NCBI RefSeq assembly: GCF_020639365.1
Contig: NZ_JAINUL010000001.1
Span: forward strand, 2,857,107 to 2,921,106
Reading direction: 5' to 3'
Origin: Streptomyces flavotricini
GTDB taxonomy: Bacteria > Actinomycetota > Actinomycetes > Streptomycetales > Streptomycetaceae
DNA length: 64,000 nt
Numbering within the stretch: position 1 is the stretch's first letter; each line of letters starts with the position of its first letter. Below the pieces are notes generated by a model that searched no databases, was not told the DNA's origin, and saw only the letters and a program-made list of their open reading frames with translations. The position numbers and the translations under genes were made by a program. Positions 1-10,357 of the stretch are shown here, piece after piece.

Positions 1-330
1 ATCCACCGAAGTGGACGGGGTATCAACTTCTGGCGTTGATTTTTGGCACGCTGTTGAGTTCTCAAGGAACGGACGCTTCCTTTGTACTCACCCTCAGCAA
101 CACTTGCTGGGGCTTTCCTCCGGGCTTTCGTTCTTCATTCTTGCGTTTCCGACTCTATCAGAGTCAGTTCCGCTCGCTTTCCAGGTTCTTCGCTTTCGCG
201 TTTTCCCTTTCCGGCGGTTCCAACCTTACCAGATCTTTTCCCCTCCGTTTCCGGAGTGGAATTGAATTCGGTGGCCGTTGGAGGGCCTTTCCCTTTCGGG
301 TGGATCAGACTTTATCAGGTCTCCCTGGTC
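1..330 (-). promoter_or_regulatory. rRNA operon leader and promoters (16S gene lies outside the window)
   Basis: Read on the minus strand, this stretch resembles the leader in front of Streptomyces 16S rRNA genes. It has the conserved TTGAGAACTCAACAG element (51-65), then GATACCCCGTCC and a small stem with a UUCG loop (2-15). Several -10-like hexamers lie upstream: TAAAGT (309-314), TAAGGT (223-228) and TAGAGT (152-157), consistent with the multiple tandem promoters known for Streptomyces rrn operons. The -35 boxes are weak. No protein gene is supported in 1-474. The 16S gene itself is not present, so the assignment rests on leader similarity recalled from memory. Confidence 0.7.
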
Positions 331-362
331 TCAAATCCCACCCGCTCGCACATGGCACGTAC

Positions 363-380
363 GGGCACACGTGTGTGCCC
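363..380. terminator. Inverted repeat between RNase J and the rrn promoter
   Basis: GGGCACAC and GTGTGCCC form a compact hairpin. It lies downstream of the RNase J terminator and just upstream of the rRNA promoter region, so it may serve as a second transcriptional barrier. No T-run is visible. Confidence 0.4.
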
Positions 381-413
381 GGGTGTTGTGCGAGGTGGAG
401 ACGTAAACGTACT

Positions 414-452
414 GGAGCGGGGCCCCGGATGCAAATCCGGTTGCCCCGCTCC
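414..452 (-). terminator. Terminator hairpin after RNase J gene
   Basis: Ten-base arms GGAGCGGGGC (414-423) and GCCCCGCTCC (443-452) enclose a second stem CCGGAT/ATCCGG. The hairpin sits about 22 bp past the RNase J stop codon. It lacks a T-run, as is common for Streptomyces terminators. Confidence 0.7.
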
Positions 453-474
453 GGTGACGGCGCTACGGCGAGGC

Positions 475-2160
475 TCAGACCTCGACGACGACCGGGAGGA
501 TCATCGGGCGGCGGCGGTAGCCGTCCGAGACCCACTTGCCCATGGTCCGGCGGATGAGCTGCTGGATCTGGTGCGGTTCCGCGACGCCGTCGGCGGCTGC
601 GCGGGCGATGGCTTCCTCGATCTTCACCATGACGGACCCGAAGGCCGAGTCCTCGATGCCGGAGCCGCGGGCCTGGATGTTCGGGCCGCTGACGACCTTG
701 CCCGTGCTGCTGTCCACGACCACGTAGACCGAGATGATGCCCTCGTCGCCGAGGATCCGGCGGTCCTTGAGCGAGGCCTCCGTGACGTCGCCGACCGAGA
801 GGCCGTCCACGTACACGTACCCGGCCTGGACCTTGCCGGAGATCCGGGCCTTGCCGTCGATCAGGTCGACGACCACGCCGTCCTCGGCGATGACGATGCG
901 GTCCTTCGGAACGCCCGTCATGGCGCCGAGCTCGGCGTTGGCGCGCAGGTGGCGCCACTCGCCGTGGACCGGCATGAGGTTCCGCGGCTTGCAGATGTTG
1001 TAGAAGTACAGCAGCTCGCCGGCGGAGGCGTGGCCGGAGACGTGCACCTTTGCGTTGCCCTTGTGCACGACGTTGGCGCCCCAGCGGGTCAGGCCGTTGA
1101 TCACGCGGTAGACCGCGTTCTCGTTGCCCGGGATCAGCGACGACGCGAGGATCACCGTGTCGCCGGGGACGATCCGGATCTGGTGGTCGCGGTTGGCCAT
1201 GCGGGACAGGGCCGCCATCGGCTCGCCCTGGGAGCCCGTGCACACCAGCACGACCTCGTCGTCCGGCAGGTCGTCGAGGGTCTTGACGTCGACGACGAGG
1301 CCGGCCGGGACGCGCAGGTAGCCCAGGTCACGGGCGATGCCCATGTTGCGGACCATGGAGCGGCCGACGAACGCGACCCGGCGGCCGTACTCGTGGGCGG
1401 CGTCCAGGATCTGCTGGATGCGGTGGACGTGGCTCGCGAAGGAGGCCACGATGATCCGCTTCTGCGCGCTCGCGAAGACGCCGCGGATGGCGTTCGAGAT
1501 GTCGCGCTCCGGCGGGACGAAGCCCGGGACCTCGGCGTTCGTCGAGTCGGAGAGGAGGAGGTCGATGCCCTCCTCGCTCAGACGCGCGAAGGCGTGGAGG
1601 TCGGTCAGACGGTTGTCCAGCGGGAGCTGGTCCATCTTGAAGTCGCCGGTGCACACGACCATGCCCGCACCGGTGCGGATGGCGACGGCCAGGGCGTCCG
1701 GGATGGAGTGGTTGACCGCGATGAACTCGCAGTCGAAGGGGCCCAGGTTCTCGCGCTCGCCTTCCTTCACCTCGAGGGTGTAGGGGCGGATGCGGTGCTC
1801 CTGGAGCTTGGCCTCGATGAGGGCAAGCGTCAGCTTGGAGCCGATCAGCGGGATGTCCGGCTTCTCCCGGAGGAGGTACGGGACGGCGCCGATGTGGTCC
1901 TCGTGGCCGTGCGTGAGGACGATGCCCTCGACGTCGTCGAGCCGGTCCCGGATGGACGAGAAGTCCGGCAGGATCAGGTCGATGCCCGGCTGCTCCTCCT
2001 CGGGGAAGAGAACGCCGCAGTCGACGATCAGCAGGCGGCCGTCGAACTCGAAGACGGTCATGTTGCGGCCGATCTCGCCGAGACCGCCCAGGGGGGTGAC
2101 CCGGAGGCCGCCCTTGGGGAGCTTCGGCGGCGGACCGAGTTCAGGGTGCGGATGGCTCAA
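475..2160 (-). CDS. rnj: Ribonuclease J
   Basis: Metallo-beta-lactamase/beta-CASP RNase of the RNase J family, which combines 5'-3' exonuclease and endonuclease activity in mRNA decay and rRNA processing in the cytoplasm. The metal-binding motif HGHEDH is at residues 84-89, and the N-terminus carries the typical GGLGEIGRN segment. I chose a TTG start at 2160 because GAGGAG lies just upstream and it gives 561 residues, the length I recall for the Streptomyces enzyme; an upstream in-frame ATG exists at 2205 but has no convincing ribosome site. It follows dapA on the same strand with a 121-bp gap and ends before a strong terminator and the rRNA promoters. Confidence 0.95.
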   Translation of the reverse strand: MSHPHPELGPPPKLPKGGLRVTPLGGLGEIGRNMTVFEFDGRLLIVDCGVLFPEEEQPGIDLILPDFSSIRDRLDDVEGIVLTHGHEDHIGAVPYLLREKPDIPLIGSKLTLALIEAKLQEHRIRPYTLEVKEGERENLGPFDCEFIAVNHSIPDALAVAIRTGAGMVVCTGDFKMDQLPLDNRLTDLHAFARLSEEGIDLLLSDSTNAEVPGFVPPERDISNAIRGVFASAQKRIIVASFASHVHRIQQILDAAHEYGRRVAFVGRSMVRNMGIARDLGYLRVPAGLVVDVKTLDDLPDDEVVLVCTGSQGEPMAALSRMANRDHQIRIVPGDTVILASSLIPGNENAVYRVINGLTRWGANVVHKGNAKVHVSGHASAGELLYFYNICKPRNLMPVHGEWRHLRANAELGAMTGVPKDRIVIAEDGVVVDLIDGKARISGKVQAGYVYVDGLSVGDVTEASLKDRRILGDEGIISVYVVVDSSTGKVVSGPNIQARGSGIEDSAFGSVMVKIEEAIARAAADGVAEPHQIQQLIRRTMGKWVSDGYRRRPMILPVVVEV

Positions 2161-2281
2161 AAGTATCTCCTCACCACACACGCCACGTACCTCGTCGTAA
2201 GGCACGCGGCGCGCATGTCATTCGTGCACTTGCATTCGTCTGTTGTGTTCGTCTTGTCTTATTCAGTTGTGAAGTCTGATG

Positions 2282-3181
2282 TCAGAGCTGTACCCCGCCG
2301 GCGGCAAGATCGATCTTGAGCTGGGCCGTCTCTTCGGCCGTCAGGTCGACCAGCGGGAGGCGGAGCGGGCCCGCGGGCAGGCCCTGCAGGTTCAGCGCGC
2401 CCTTGGTGGTGATCACACCCTGCGTGCGGAACATGCCGGTGAAGACGGGCAGCAGCTTCTGGTGGATCTCGGTGGCCTTCTGGACGTCGCCGCCCAGGTG
2501 GGCCTCGAGCATCGCGCGGAGCTCGGGGCTGACCACGTGGCCGACCACGGAGACGAAGCCCACGGCGCCGACGGACAGCAGCGGCAGGTTCAGCATGTCG
2601 TCGCCGGAGTACCAGGCGAGTCCGCTCTGGGCGATGGCCCAGCTGGCGCGGCCGAGGTCTCCCTTGGCGTCCTTGTTGGCCACGATACGGGGGTGCTCGG
2701 CGAGCCTCACCAGGGTTTCGGTGTTGATCGGGACTCCGCTGCGGCCGGGGATGTCGTACAGCATCACCGGGAGCTCGGTGGCGTCCGCGATCGCCGTGAA
2801 GTGCCGGAAGAGGCCCTCCTGCGGCGGCTTGCTGTAGTACGGGGTGACCGCGAGCAGGCCGTGGGCGCCGGTGCGCTCGGCCTGGCGGGCGAGCTCCAGG
2901 GTGTGGCGGGTGTCGTTGGTGCCGATGCCGGCGACGACGTGGGCCCGGTCGCCGACCGCTTCGAGGACGGCTCGTACGAGGTCGTTTTTCTCCGCGTCGG
3001 TGGTGGTCGGGGACTCACCGGTGGTCCCGTTGATGATCAGGCCGTCGTTGCCTGCGTCCACCAGGTGGACGGCGAGCCGCTGCGCGCCGTCGAGGTCGAG
3101 TGCGCCATCCGCCGTGAACGGCGTGATCATGGCGGTGAGGACCCGCCCGAAGGGGGTCTGCGGAGTCGAGATCGGAGCCAT
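2282..3181 (-). CDS. dapA: 4-hydroxy-tetrahydrodipicolinate synthase
   Basis: Condenses pyruvate with aspartate semialdehyde, the first committed step of the lysine/diaminopimelate pathway. This 299-residue class I aldolase shows GTTGES at 52-57, the active-site tyrosine in MLYDIPGRSG (Y142) and the Schiff-base lysine in VANKDAKGDL (K170). The start at 3181 has no Shine-Dalgarno sequence, but TAGCGT (3189-3194) lies exactly seven bases upstream, suggesting a leaderless mRNA. An alternative ATG at 3205 with GAGGGG eleven bases upstream would add eight residues. dapB lies about 2.7 kb away on the same strand. Confidence 0.95.
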   Translation of the reverse strand: MAPISTPQTPFGRVLTAMITPFTADGALDLDGAQRLAVHLVDAGNDGLIINGTTGESPTTTDAEKNDLVRAVLEAVGDRAHVVAGIGTNDTRHTLELARQAERTGAHGLLAVTPYYSKPPQEGLFRHFTAIADATELPVMLYDIPGRSGVPINTETLVRLAEHPRIVANKDAKGDLGRASWAIAQSGLAWYSGDDMLNLPLLSVGAVGFVSVVGHVVSPELRAMLEAHLGGDVQKATEIHQKLLPVFTGMFRTQGVITTKGALNLQGLPAGPLRLPLVDLTAEETAQLKIDLAAGGVQL

Positions 3182-3188
3182 GGGTAAC

Positions 3189-3194
3189 ACGCTA
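3189..3194 (-). promoter_or_regulatory. Candidate -10 box for leaderless dapA
   Basis: TAGCGT on the minus strand ends seven bases before the dapA ATG, which would place the transcript start at the A of the start codon. The -35 region is poor (GGGACA with a long 19-bp spacer), so this is a candidate only. Confidence 0.35.
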
Positions 3195-3276
3195 CTCGCT
3201 GCCATGCTCGCGTTGTCCCCTCGGGGGACGTCAAGAGGGTGTGGCTCCCGGCACGCGCCCGGGAGGGTTGTTGGAT

Positions 3277-3314
3277 CCCGGCACTGCCTGCTCGGGGGTT
3301 CAAGCAGTGCCGGG
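3277..3314 (-). terminator. Terminator hairpin after thyX
   Basis: Eleven-base perfect arms CCCGGCACTGC (3277-3287) and GCAGTGCCGGG (3304-3314) with a 16-base loop, located 117 bp past the thyX stop and upstream of dapA. It separates the two genes transcriptionally. Confidence 0.7.
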
Positions 3315-3430
3315 TCCGTTTGATCAGCCTAGATGAACTTTACGAAACGTGGCAATACGGACACTTCGGACTTGACTCCGTACATCTGTACGTCACGGGC
3401 TCATCCGTCCCCATCGGGCCGTACCGACCC

Positions 3431-4171
3431 TTACGGGGCGACCCGTCCGTTGGCGTTGTACGCGGCGTACGTGAGCGGCATGAGCGAGGCCCAGTGCCGC
3501 TCCATCTTCTCGCCGACCATCTCGATCTCCCGCTGCGGGAAGGACGGGGTGGTCGCGAGCTCGTGCTGCGTGCGCAGGCCGAGGAAGTGCATGAGGGAGC
3601 GCGCGTTGCAGGTGGCGTACATCGAGGAGAAAAGTCCGACCGGCAGGACCGAACGGGCAACCTCCCGGGCCACGCCCGCCGCCAGCATCTCCTGGTAGGC
3701 CTCGTAGGCCTGCCGGTACGAGTCCTCCATGACCCGGCCCGTCAGTTCCTGCTGGGCCGCGGTGCCCTCGACGAAGACGTACTTGCCCGGACGGCCCTGC
3801 TGGACGAGCTTGCGCTCGGCGTCGGGAACGTAGAAGACCGGCTCGAGCTCCCTGTAGCGGCCCGATTCCTCGTTGTACGACCAGCCGACGCGGTGCCGCA
3901 TGAACTCCCGGAACACGAAGATCGGGGCGCTGATGAAGAAGGTCATCGAGTTGTGCTCGAACGGGCTGCCGTGCCGGTCGCGCATCAGGTAGTTGATGAG
4001 GCCCTTGGAGCGCTCCGGGTCCTTCTGGAGCTCCTCGAGCGACTGCTCGCCGGCCGTGGAGACACGGGCGGCCCACAGCACGTCGGAGTCGGCGGCGGAG
4101 TGCTTCACCAGCTCCACCGTCACATCACTGCGGAAGCTGGGTTTCAGGTCTGAAGCGGCGGTCTCGCTCAC
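3431..4171 (-). CDS. thyX: FAD-dependent thymidylate synthase ThyX
   Basis: Flavin-dependent enzyme that makes dTMP from dUMP using methylenetetrahydrofolate and NADPH. The ThyX signature RHR-x3-S-x-N-x2-S-x-R-Y is complete at residues 92-106. I chose the GTG at 4171, giving 246 residues, because GGAAGGA sits six bases upstream; a farther ATG at 4210 is also in frame. It lies between dapA and a divergent small membrane protein gene, and ends before a strong hairpin. Confidence 0.95.
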   Translation of the reverse strand: MSETAASDLKPSFRSDVTVELVKHSAADSDVLWAARVSTAGEQSLEELQKDPERSKGLINYLMRDRHGSPFEHNSMTFFISAPIFVFREFMRHRVGWSYNEESGRYRELEPVFYVPDAERKLVQQGRPGKYVFVEGTAAQQELTGRVMEDSYRQAYEAYQEMLAAGVAREVARSVLPVGLFSSMYATCNARSLMHFLGLRTQHELATTPSFPQREIEMVGEKMERHWASLMPLTYAAYNANGRVAP

Positions 4172-4295
4172 CGGGGGTCCTTCCGAACGACTCTCTTGGG
4201 GCGCGCCCACTCTACGGCGCGGCCCGAGGCGGGGCGCACAGCTCTCCGTCCGGCCCGGAAGGCGCCACGGTCACCCTTTCGGCTGACGCCCAGCC

Positions 4296-4325
4296 ATAAA
4301 ATTTGGTTAATGTCCCGAATTCGGG
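4296..4325. promoter_or_regulatory. AT-rich island with palindrome between divergent genes
   Basis: The intergenic region between thyX and the divergent small membrane gene holds an AT-rich patch around 4296-4310, unusual in this GC-rich DNA. It is followed by a perfect 12-base palindrome CCCGAATTCGGG (4314-4325). The position suits a shared promoter/operator, but no clear -35/-10 pair was identified. Confidence 0.35.
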
Positions 4326-4418
4326 CACCGATTGGGCGGTTCGTACGTCTTTCCCAGTACACGCCACACGCACCTGTCATCGCCGCCCCCGGGCCCCGAC
4401 CGTGAGGAGAGTCGCTCT

Positions 4419-4658
4419 ATGTTTCGCCGGAGCGAGCCCGTTCCGTTCGCCTTCGTCGCCGAGGCCGACCGCTTCCGCAGCAACGTCACTCCGCCGCCGC
4501 GCGAGCGTCTGGGCACGGCCCAGATGGCCGCCCGTAGTCTGGTCGGGCTGACCGTGGTGGCCGGGCTCGTCGGCTCCCTGCTCTTCGGCATTCCGGCACT
4601 GCAGCCCCACCAGGCACCCGCCAAGTCGCAGCAGTCGGAGGCCTCCGAGGGGCGGTAG
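4419..4658 (+). CDS. Small membrane protein, unknown function
   Basis: A 79-residue protein with a single predicted membrane helix (about residues 45-63) and a charged N-terminal half. The ATG at 4419 follows GAGGAGAG. It has no recognisable domain; similar short proteins are common in Streptomyces genomes at this position. It lies 47 bp upstream of a PH-domain-like membrane protein on the same strand and may share its transcript. Confidence 0.75.
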   Translation: MFRRSEPVPFAFVAEADRFRSNVTPPPRERLGTAQMAARSLVGLTVVAGLVGSLLFGIPALQPHQAPAKSQQSEASEGR

Positions 4659-4705
4659 CCTCACGGTCAAGCCCAACCGAACGTGCATGTGAGTGAGGTA
4701 CAGCC

Positions 4706-5272
4706 GTGCCCCTGCCCTTCTTGACGGCCGACCGCGCGTTCGACGCGCACGAAGACAGTGCCGGCGAGGACGTACTGGCCCACGAGGACCCCGACCGCTG
4801 GCGCCGGCCGTACCGGCCGGGGCCCTGGCGGGTGGCCGGCGCCGCGCTGCTGCTCCTGCTGGCCGCGTTCATGCTGCTCTCCACGATGATCATCGCGTTC
4901 GCCGGCACCTGGGCCGGAGCACTCGTCTGCCTGGCCGCCGCGCTCTGCGTGATCGGGTCCGCGCTGCGGATGCTCATGTCGGGCGTCTGGGTGAGCCCCG
5001 CCGGGCTGCGCCGGGTGTCCTTCTTCCGGACCCGTTCGATCGCCTGGAACGAGATCACCGAGGTCCGTACGGTCCAGCAGCCGGTGCGCTGGCTGGGGCT
5101 GCCGCGGACCGTCCAGGGCCAGGCCCTGACGGCGGCCGGGCGCGGCGGTGCGGAGCTGCCGGTGCTGCTGACCGACCACAACGCCGATTTCCTGTCGCGG
5201 ACCGAGGCGTTCGACCGGGCCGCCGACATGGTCGAGGCCTGGGCCGAGGAGTACCGGGCCGTGCCCGCCTGA
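4706..5272 (+). CDS. Membrane protein with PH-like (YdbT-type) domain
   Basis: A 188-residue protein with a GTG start preceded by GTGAGGT. Two membrane helices (about 44-62 and 66-88) are followed by a region containing SGVWVSPAGLRRVSFFRTRSI and a WNEI segment, typical of bacterial membrane proteins annotated as PH-domain-containing. The role is unknown. The C-terminal 100 residues should be cytoplasmic. It ends at a bidirectional terminator shared with the convergent TPR-like gene. Confidence 0.8.
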   Translation: MPLPFLTADRAFDAHEDSAGEDVLAHEDPDRWRRPYRPGPWRVAGAALLLLLAAFMLLSTMIIAFAGTWAGALVCLAAALCVIGSALRMLMSGVWVSPAGLRRVSFFRTRSIAWNEITEVRTVQQPVRWLGLPRTVQGQALTAAGRGGAELPVLLTDHNADFLSRTEAFDRAADMVEAWAEEYRAVPA

Positions 5273-5292
5273 GGCGGACCCCGCAGAGCCCT

Positions 5293-5336
5293 GGAAGCCC
5301 GTACGGGATCCGCCGAGGCGGGCCGTACGGGCTTCC
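5293..5336. terminator. Bidirectional terminator between convergent genes
   Basis: Perfect 14-base arms GGAAGCCCGTACGG (5293-5306) and CCGTACGGGCTTCC (5323-5336), placed between the stop codons of two convergent genes. Confidence 0.8.
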
Positions 5337-5367
5337 GGGTTCCACGGGGCTCGCGGGCCCGGCGGGA

Positions 5368-5826
5368 CTACCGGGCGGCCTGCCGGCGCGCTCCGCCGTG
5401 CAGGGCGATGGCCCGCTGCATGGCCTTGCGGGCCCGCGGGGTGTCGCGGGCGTCGTGGTAGGCCACGGCGAGGCGGAACCAGCTGCGCCAGTCCCCCGGC
5501 GCGTCCTCCGTCTCGGCCTTGCGGCGTGCGAAGACCTCGTCGGCGGAGTCGCGCAGGATCCGGCCGTACTGGTCCCGCTCCAGCTCGTCGACGGGCAGCC
5601 CGCCCTCGGCCTCCAGCTCGGTCGCGAGCTGGTTGGCCCTGGTCACGAACTGCGTGTTCTTCCAGAGGAACCAGACGCCGATGACCGGCAGGATCAGCAC
5701 CGCGGCGCCGAAGACCACGGTCAGCGGGGTGCCCTGCCGGATCAGCAGGACCCCCCGGCTGCCGGCCAGGACGAAGTAGACGACCAGGACGGCGGCCGTG
5801 AGGAAGTAAGTGATCTTCGCGCGCAT
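5368..5826 (-). CDS. Membrane protein with TPR-like C-terminus, unknown function
   Basis: 152 residues: two N-terminal membrane helices (about 6-25 and 36-55), a linker rich in Glu/Arg, then a helical stretch containing WRSWFRLAVAYHDARDTPRA and a following helix that reads like one tetratricopeptide repeat. Such a protein is probably anchored in the membrane with a cytoplasmic interaction module. It lies 19 bp downstream of dapB on the same strand, so the two may be co-transcribed. No catalytic motif is seen. Confidence 0.75.
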   Translation of the reverse strand: MRAKITYFLTAAVLVVYFVLAGSRGVLLIRQGTPLTVVFGAAVLILPVIGVWFLWKNTQFVTRANQLATELEAEGGLPVDELERDQYGRILRDSADEVFARRKAETEDAPGDWRSWFRLAVAYHDARDTPRARKAMQRAIALHGGARRQAAR

Positions 5827-5845
5827 GGGTACTACTGCCTGCTCA

Positions 5846-6676
<831 letters not shown>

Positions 6677-8056
6677 TCAGGCGACCGCTTCGTCGAGGCG
6701 GGCGGCCTGCTTCTCCTTCAACGGGCCGACCACCGCGAGCGACGGCCGCTGGGCCAGTACGTCGGCGGCGACCGCGCGGACGTCGTCCGGGGTGACGGAC
6801 GCGATCTCGGCCAGCATGTCGTCGACGGACATCTGGTCGCCCCAGCAGAGCTCGCTCTTGCCGATGCGGTTCATGATCGCGCCGGTGTCCTCCAGGCCGA
6901 GGACGGTGGAGCCGGACAGCTGGCCGATGGCCCGCTTGATCTCCTCGTCGGCGAGTCCCTCGGAGACGACCTTGTCGAGCTCGTCGCGGCAGATCCGCAG
7001 CACGTCGTGGACCTGGTTCGGGCGGCAGCCCGCGTACACGCCGAAGAGACCGGTGTCGGCGAAGCCCGAGGTGTACGAGTACACGCTGTAGGCCAGGCCG
7101 CGCTTCTCCCGGACCTCCTGGAAGAGGCGGGAGGACATGCCTCCGCCGAGGGCCGTGTTCAGCACGCCGAGCGCCCAGCGGCGCTCGTCGGTACGGGCCA
7201 GGCCGGGCATGCCGAGGACCACGTGGGCCTGCTCGGTCTTGCGGTTGACCAGCTCGACCCGGCCGGCGGTGCGGATGCGCTTGGTGCCGCCGCGCGGGCC
7301 GATGGGCTCGGCGTCGGTGTGCCCGAGGGCGCCCGCCTTCTCGAAGGCCGCGCGGACCTGGCGTACGACCTTGTTGTGGTCGACGTTGCCGGCCGCGGCC
7401 ACCACCAGGTGCCGGGGGTCGTAGTGCTTCTTGTAGAAGCGGCGGATCCGGTCGGCGCCCAGGGCGTTGATCGTGTCGACGGTGCCGAGGACGGGGCGGC
7501 CCAGCGGGGTGTCCCCGTACATGGTCTGCGCGAACAGGTCGTGGACCATGTCGCCCGGGTCGTCCTCGGTCATCGCGATCTCTTCGAGGATGACGCCGCG
7601 CTCGGCGTCGACGTCCTCCTCCCGGATCAGCGAGCCGGTGAGCATGTCGCAGACGACGTCGATCGCCAGCGGCAGGTCGGTGTCGAGCACCCGCGCGTAG
7701 TAGCAGGTGTACTCCTTCGCCGTGAAGGCGTTCATCTCGCCGCCGACCGCATCGATCGCGGAGGAGATGTCGAGGGCGCTGCGCTTGTGCGTGCCCTTGA
7801 AGAGGAGGTGCTCCAGGTAGTGCGTGGCGCCGTTGAGCGTGGGCGTCTCGTCCCGGGAGCCCACGTGCGCCCAGATGCCGAAGGTGGCGGAGCGGACCGA
7901 GGGCAGTGTCTCGGTGACGACGCGCAGTCCGCCGGGGAGGACCGTGCGCCGGACGGTGCCGATGCCGTTCTCGCCCTTGAGGAGGGTTTGGGTACGGGCG
8001 ACGGCCCGCCCCTCCGAAGAGGGGCGGGCCGTCACACGGGAACTACGCGACGTCAC
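6677..8056 (-). CDS. M16 family zinc metallopeptidase (pitrilysin type)
   Basis: A 459-residue member of the insulinase/mitochondrial processing peptidase family. The inverted zinc motif HYLEH is at residues 79-83, with a downstream acidic helix ([12 protein letters not shown]) supplying the third ligand, and the C-terminal M16 domain has the usual Arg/Tyr segment near [16 protein letters not shown]. The GTG at 8056 overlaps the pnp stop codon (GTGA), suggesting translational coupling. A 15-bp perfect hairpin (8000-8033) lies inside codons 9-19, so expression from the pnp transcript may be attenuated. In other bacteria a similar pnp-M16 gene pair is common. Start choice is limited to GTGs at 8056 or 8035, both upstream of the hairpin. 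Confidence 0.92.
   Translation of the reverse strand: MTSRSSRVTARPSSEGRAVARTQTLLKGENGIGTVRRTVLPGGLRVVTETLPSVRSATFGIWAHVGSRDETPTLNGATHYLEHLLFKGTHKRSALDISSAIDAVGGEMNAFTAKEYTCYYARVLDTDLPLAIDVVCDMLTGSLIREEDVDAERGVILEEIAMTEDDPGDMVHDLFAQTMYGDTPLGRPVLGTVDTINALGADRIRRFYKKHYDPRHLVVAAAGNVDHNKVVRQVRAAFEKAGALGHTDAEPIGPRGGTKRIRTAGRVELVNRKTEQAHVVLGMPGLARTDERRWALGVLNTALGGGMSSRLFQEVREKRGLAYSVYSYTSGFADTGLFGVYAGCRPNQVHDVLRICRDELDKVVSEGLADEEIKRAIGQLSGSTVLGLEDTGAIMNRIGKSELCWGDQMSVDDMLAEIASVTPDDVRAVAADVLAQRPSLAVVGPLKEKQAARLDEAVA
8000..8033 (-). other. Strong hairpin inside the 5' end of the M16 peptidase gene
   Basis: Fifteen perfectly paired bases, GACGGCCCGCCCCTC (8000-8014) and GAGGGGCGGGCCGTC (8019-8033), closing a UUCG-type loop on the minus strand. 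It looks like a pnp terminator, yet it falls within the M16 coding frame because no in-frame start exists downstream of it before conserved sequence begins. It may act as an attenuator or processing site. Confidence 0.7.
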
Positions 8057-10275
8057 TTGTCGGAGTCGTCCTTGTCAGCATCGTCGCCGGCGGTCTCGCC
8101 GTCGATCACGGGGACCAGCGAGAGCTTGCCGCGCTGGTCGATCTCGGCGATCTCGACCTGGACCTTGGTGCCGACCGCGAGCACGTCCTCGACGTTCTCC
8201 ACGCGCTTGCCACCGGCGAGCTTGCGGATCTGCGAGATGTGCAGCAGGCCGTCCTTGCCCGGCATGAGGGAGACGAAGGCACCGAAGGTGGTGGTCTTGA
8301 CGACCGTACCCAGGTAGCGCTCGCCGACCTCCGGCATGGTCGGGTTGGCGATCGAGTTGATCGTGGCACGGGCGGCCTCGGCGGCCGGGCCGTCGGAGGC
8401 ACCGATGTAGATGGTGCCGTCGTCCTCGATCGTGATCTCGGCGCCGGTGTCCTCCTGGATCTGGTTGATCATCTTGCCCTTGGGGCCGATGACCTCACCG
8501 ATCTTGTCCACGGGGATCTTGACCGTGATGATCCGCGGGGCGAACGGGGACATGGCGTCCGGCGTGTCGATCGCTTCCATCATCACGTCGAGGATGTGGA
8601 GACGGGCGTCGCGGGCCTGCTTGAGGGCGGCGGCCAGGACCGAGGCCGGGATGCCGTCGAGCTTGGTGTCCAGCTGGAGCGCGGTGACGAACTCCTTGGT
8701 GCCGGCGACCTTGAAGTCCATGTCGCCGAAGGCGTCCTCCGCACCGAGGATGTCGGTGAGGGCGACGTAGTGCGTCTTGCCGTCGATCTCCTGGGAGATC
8801 AGGCCCATGGCGATGCCGGCGACGGGGGCCTTGAGCGGCACACCGGCGTTCAGCAGCGACATGGTGGAGGCGCAGACCGAGCCCATGGACGTCGAACCGT
8901 TGGAGCCGAGGGCCTCGGACACCTGGCGGATCGCGTACGGGAACTCCTCGCGGGTCGGCAGCACCGGCACGATCGCGCGCTCGGCGAGCGCGCCGTGGCC
9001 GATCTCGCGGCGCTTGGGCGAGCCCACGCGGCCGGTCTCACCGACGGAGTACGGCGGGAAGTTGTAGTTGTGCATGTAGCGCTTGCGGGTCACCGGGGAA
9101 AGGGTGTCCAGCTGCTGCTCCATGCGGAGCATGTTGAGGGTGGTGACGCCCAGGATCTGGGTCTCGCCACGCTCGAACAGCGCCGAGCCGTGCACGCGCG
9201 GGATGGCCTCGACCTCGGCGGCGAGGGTACGGATGTCCGTGATCCCGCGGCCGTCGATGCGGACCTTGTCCTTGATGACGCGCTCGCGCACCAGGGCCTT
9301 GGTCAGGCTGCGGTAGGCGGCGGAGATCTCCTTCTCGCGGCCCTCGAAGGCCGGGAGGAGCTTCTCGGCGGCGATGTCCTTGACGCGGTCGAGCTCGGCC
9401 TCGCGGTCCTGCTTGCCCGCGATGGTCAGCGCCTGGGCGAGGTCGCCCTTGACGGCGGCCGCGAGGGCCTCGTACACGTCGTCCTGGTAGTCCAGGAAGA
9501 CCGGGAACTCGCCCTCGGGCTTGGCGGCCTTGGCCGCCAGGTCCGCCTGGGCCTTGCAGAGGGCCTTGATGAAGGGCTTCGAGGCGTCGAGGCCGGCGGC
9601 CACGATCTCCTCGGTCGGCGCCTCGGCGCCGCCCTTGACGAGGGCGATGGTCTTCTCGGTGGCCTCGGCCTCGACCATCATGATCGCGACGTCGCCGTCC
9701 TCCAGGACGCGGCCCGCGACGACCATGTCGAAGACGGCGTCCTCGAGCTCGGTGTGCGTCGGGAAGGCCACCCACTGGCCGCGGATCAGCGCGACGCGGA
9801 CGCCGCCGATCGGGCCGGAGAAGGGCAGGCCGGCCAGCTGCGTGGACGCGGACGCGGCGTTGATCGCGATGACGTCGTACAGGTGGTCCGGGTTGAGCGC
9901 CATGACGGTGGCGACGACCTGGATCTCGTTGCGCAGGCCCTTCTTGAAGGACGGGCGCAGCGGGCGGTCGATCAGGCGGCAGGTGAGGATCGCGTCCTCG
10001 GAGGGGCGGCCCTCGCGGCGGAAGAAGGAGCCGGGGATCTTGCCGGCCGCGTACTGGCGCTCCTCGACGTCCACCGTCAGGGGGAAGAAGTCGAGCTGGT
10101 CCTTGGGCTTCTTCGACGCGGTGGTGGCGGAAAGCACCATCGTGTCGTCGTCCAGGTAGGCAACGGCGGAGCCGGCGGCCTGGCGGGCCAGACGGCCCGT
10201 CTCGAAGCGGATGGTGCGGGTGCCGAAGGAACCGTTGTCAATGACGGCCTCGGCGTAGTGGGTCTCGTTCTCCAC
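8053..10275 (-). CDS. pnp: Polynucleotide phosphorylase / guanosine pentaphosphate synthetase
   Basis: Phosphorolytic 3'-5' exoribonuclease and polymerase of RNA turnover; in Streptomyces it is also known as GpsI for reported guanosine pentaphosphate activity. The 740-residue protein has two RNase PH-like domains with a helical linker, the [14 protein letters not shown] active-site segment, a KH domain containing [13 protein letters not shown] and a C-terminal S1 domain with [20 protein letters not shown], followed by an acidic tail. I chose the GTG at 10275 because GGAG lies nine bases upstream and the start [11 protein letters not shown] is conserved; an ATG at 10290 would add five residues. 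It sits downstream of rpsO, an ancient operon arrangement. Confidence 0.97.
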   Translation of the reverse strand: MENETHYAEAVIDNGSFGTRTIRFETGRLARQAAGSAVAYLDDDTMVLSATTASKKPKDQLDFFPLTVDVEERQYAAGKIPGSFFRREGRPSEDAILTCRLIDRPLRPSFKKGLRNEIQVVATVMALNPDHLYDVIAINAASASTQLAGLPFSGPIGGVRVALIRGQWVAFPTHTELEDAVFDMVVAGRVLEDGDVAIMMVEAEATEKTIALVKGGAEAPTEEIVAAGLDASKPFIKALCKAQADLAAKAAKPEGEFPVFLDYQDDVYEALAAAVKGDLAQALTIAGKQDREAELDRVKDIAAEKLLPAFEGREKEISAAYRSLTKALVRERVIKDKVRIDGRGITDIRTLAAEVEAIPRVHGSALFERGETQILGVTTLNMLRMEQQLDTLSPVTRKRYMHNYNFPPYSVGETGRVGSPKRREIGHGALAERAIVPVLPTREEFPYAIRQVSEALGSNGSTSMGSVCASTMSLLNAGVPLKAPVAGIAMGLISQEIDGKTHYVALTDILGAEDAFGDMDFKVAGTKEFVTALQLDTKLDGIPASVLAAALKQARDARLHILDVMMEAIDTPDAMSPFAPRIITVKIPVDKIGEVIGPKGKMINQIQEDTGAEITIEDDGTIYIGASDGPAAEAARATINSIANPTMPEVGERYLGTVVKTTTFGAFVSLMPGKDGLLHISQIRKLAGGKRVENVEDVLAVGTKVQVEIAEIDQRGKLSLVPVIDGETAGDDADKDDSDK

Positions 10276-10357
10276 TAGCGTTTTCTCCATTTTCGTCGTC
10301 TCCGTCCGCTGCCCGTGTGGCTGCGGACGGTTGCGGAGAAGCGCTCCTTGCGTGCGG

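Noticed and set aside
82..2319. Long plus-strand open frame across the RNase J gene
   Set aside because: Antisense shadow of a well-supported conserved gene; GC-rich codon bias opens such frames.
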